A stretch of DNA of 64,000 bases from Aselliscus stoliczkanus (taxonomy: Eukaryota > Chordata > Mammalia > Chiroptera > Hipposideridae). The stretch covers positions 1,760,001-1,824,000 of the forward strand of contig CM066727.1 in NCBI GenBank assembly GCA_033961575.1, given 5' to 3'. Positions 63,911-64,000 of this stretch are shown piece by piece (positions within the stretch are counted from its first letter, which is position 1; the number at the start of each line of letters is the position of its first letter). A program made the position numbers and the translations under genes. The notes under the pieces are model-generated. The model was not told the DNA's origin, ran no database searches, and saw only the letters and a program-made list of their open reading frames with translations.

Positions 63911-64000
63911 TGATTTGCTATAAATTCCAAGTGCTCAGGAATAGAATTGCACCCTTTTGTAATGATGTTATTGAGTGTTGAACACGCTTTATAGTTAATG

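Overview
The window is vertebrate nuclear DNA, and specifically mammalian. It shows short exons with GT/AG splice sites in introns of many kilobases, L1 LINE copies, ancient L2/MIR-type fragments and tRNA-headed SINEs with A tails and target-site duplications. The SINE types, one copy resembling the Rhin-1 family I remember from rhinolophoid bats, together with short mariner-derived elements, suggest a bat (Chiroptera, perhaps Yinpterochiroptera). The mammal call is firm; the bat call is an inference from repeat types recalled from memory.

The only protein-coding gene I can support is CSMD1 (CUB and Sushi multiple domains 1), on the minus strand. Five consecutive internal exons are present, read from high to low coordinates: CUB7 first half (60144-59975), CUB7 second half (55495-55339), Sushi7 (29814-29623), CUB8 first half (28520-28394) and CUB8 second half (16906-16704). 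All five have AG/GT boundaries and intron phases that join without a frame break. They encode an extracellular stretch of a very large single-pass membrane protein linked to complement control and the nervous system. The other ~98.7% of the window is intron, including the unfinished outer introns at both ends.

Layout: 1-16703 is intron with old L1 and L2 pieces, two short SINEs, a Rhin-1-like SINE and two mariner-type elements. 16907-28393 is intron dominated by an antisense old L1, a sense old L1 and a younger 5'-truncated L1, plus a Tigger-like fragment. 28521-29622 is a 1.1 kb intron, two thirds of it a 40-bp GC-rich minisatellite. 29815-55338 is a 25.5 kb intron with six SINEs (four short, one long, and an inverted pair among the short ones), two more mariner mini-elements, a GATA microsatellite, a polypurine tract, a 148-bp tandem duplication and a 2.2 kb L1. 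55496-59974 holds a long SINE and a MIR. 60145-64000 holds a TG-rich tract, a long SINE and a MIR.

The most unusual structure is the minisatellite at about 28907-29640. Its 40-bp unit contains the last ~13 bases of the Sushi7 exon plus its 5' splice site, so the true donor is followed by about ten near-identical decoy donors. I found no new gene system, CRISPR array, operon or complete autonomous transposon. The long open frames seen elsewhere are by-products of GC-rich or low-complexity DNA.
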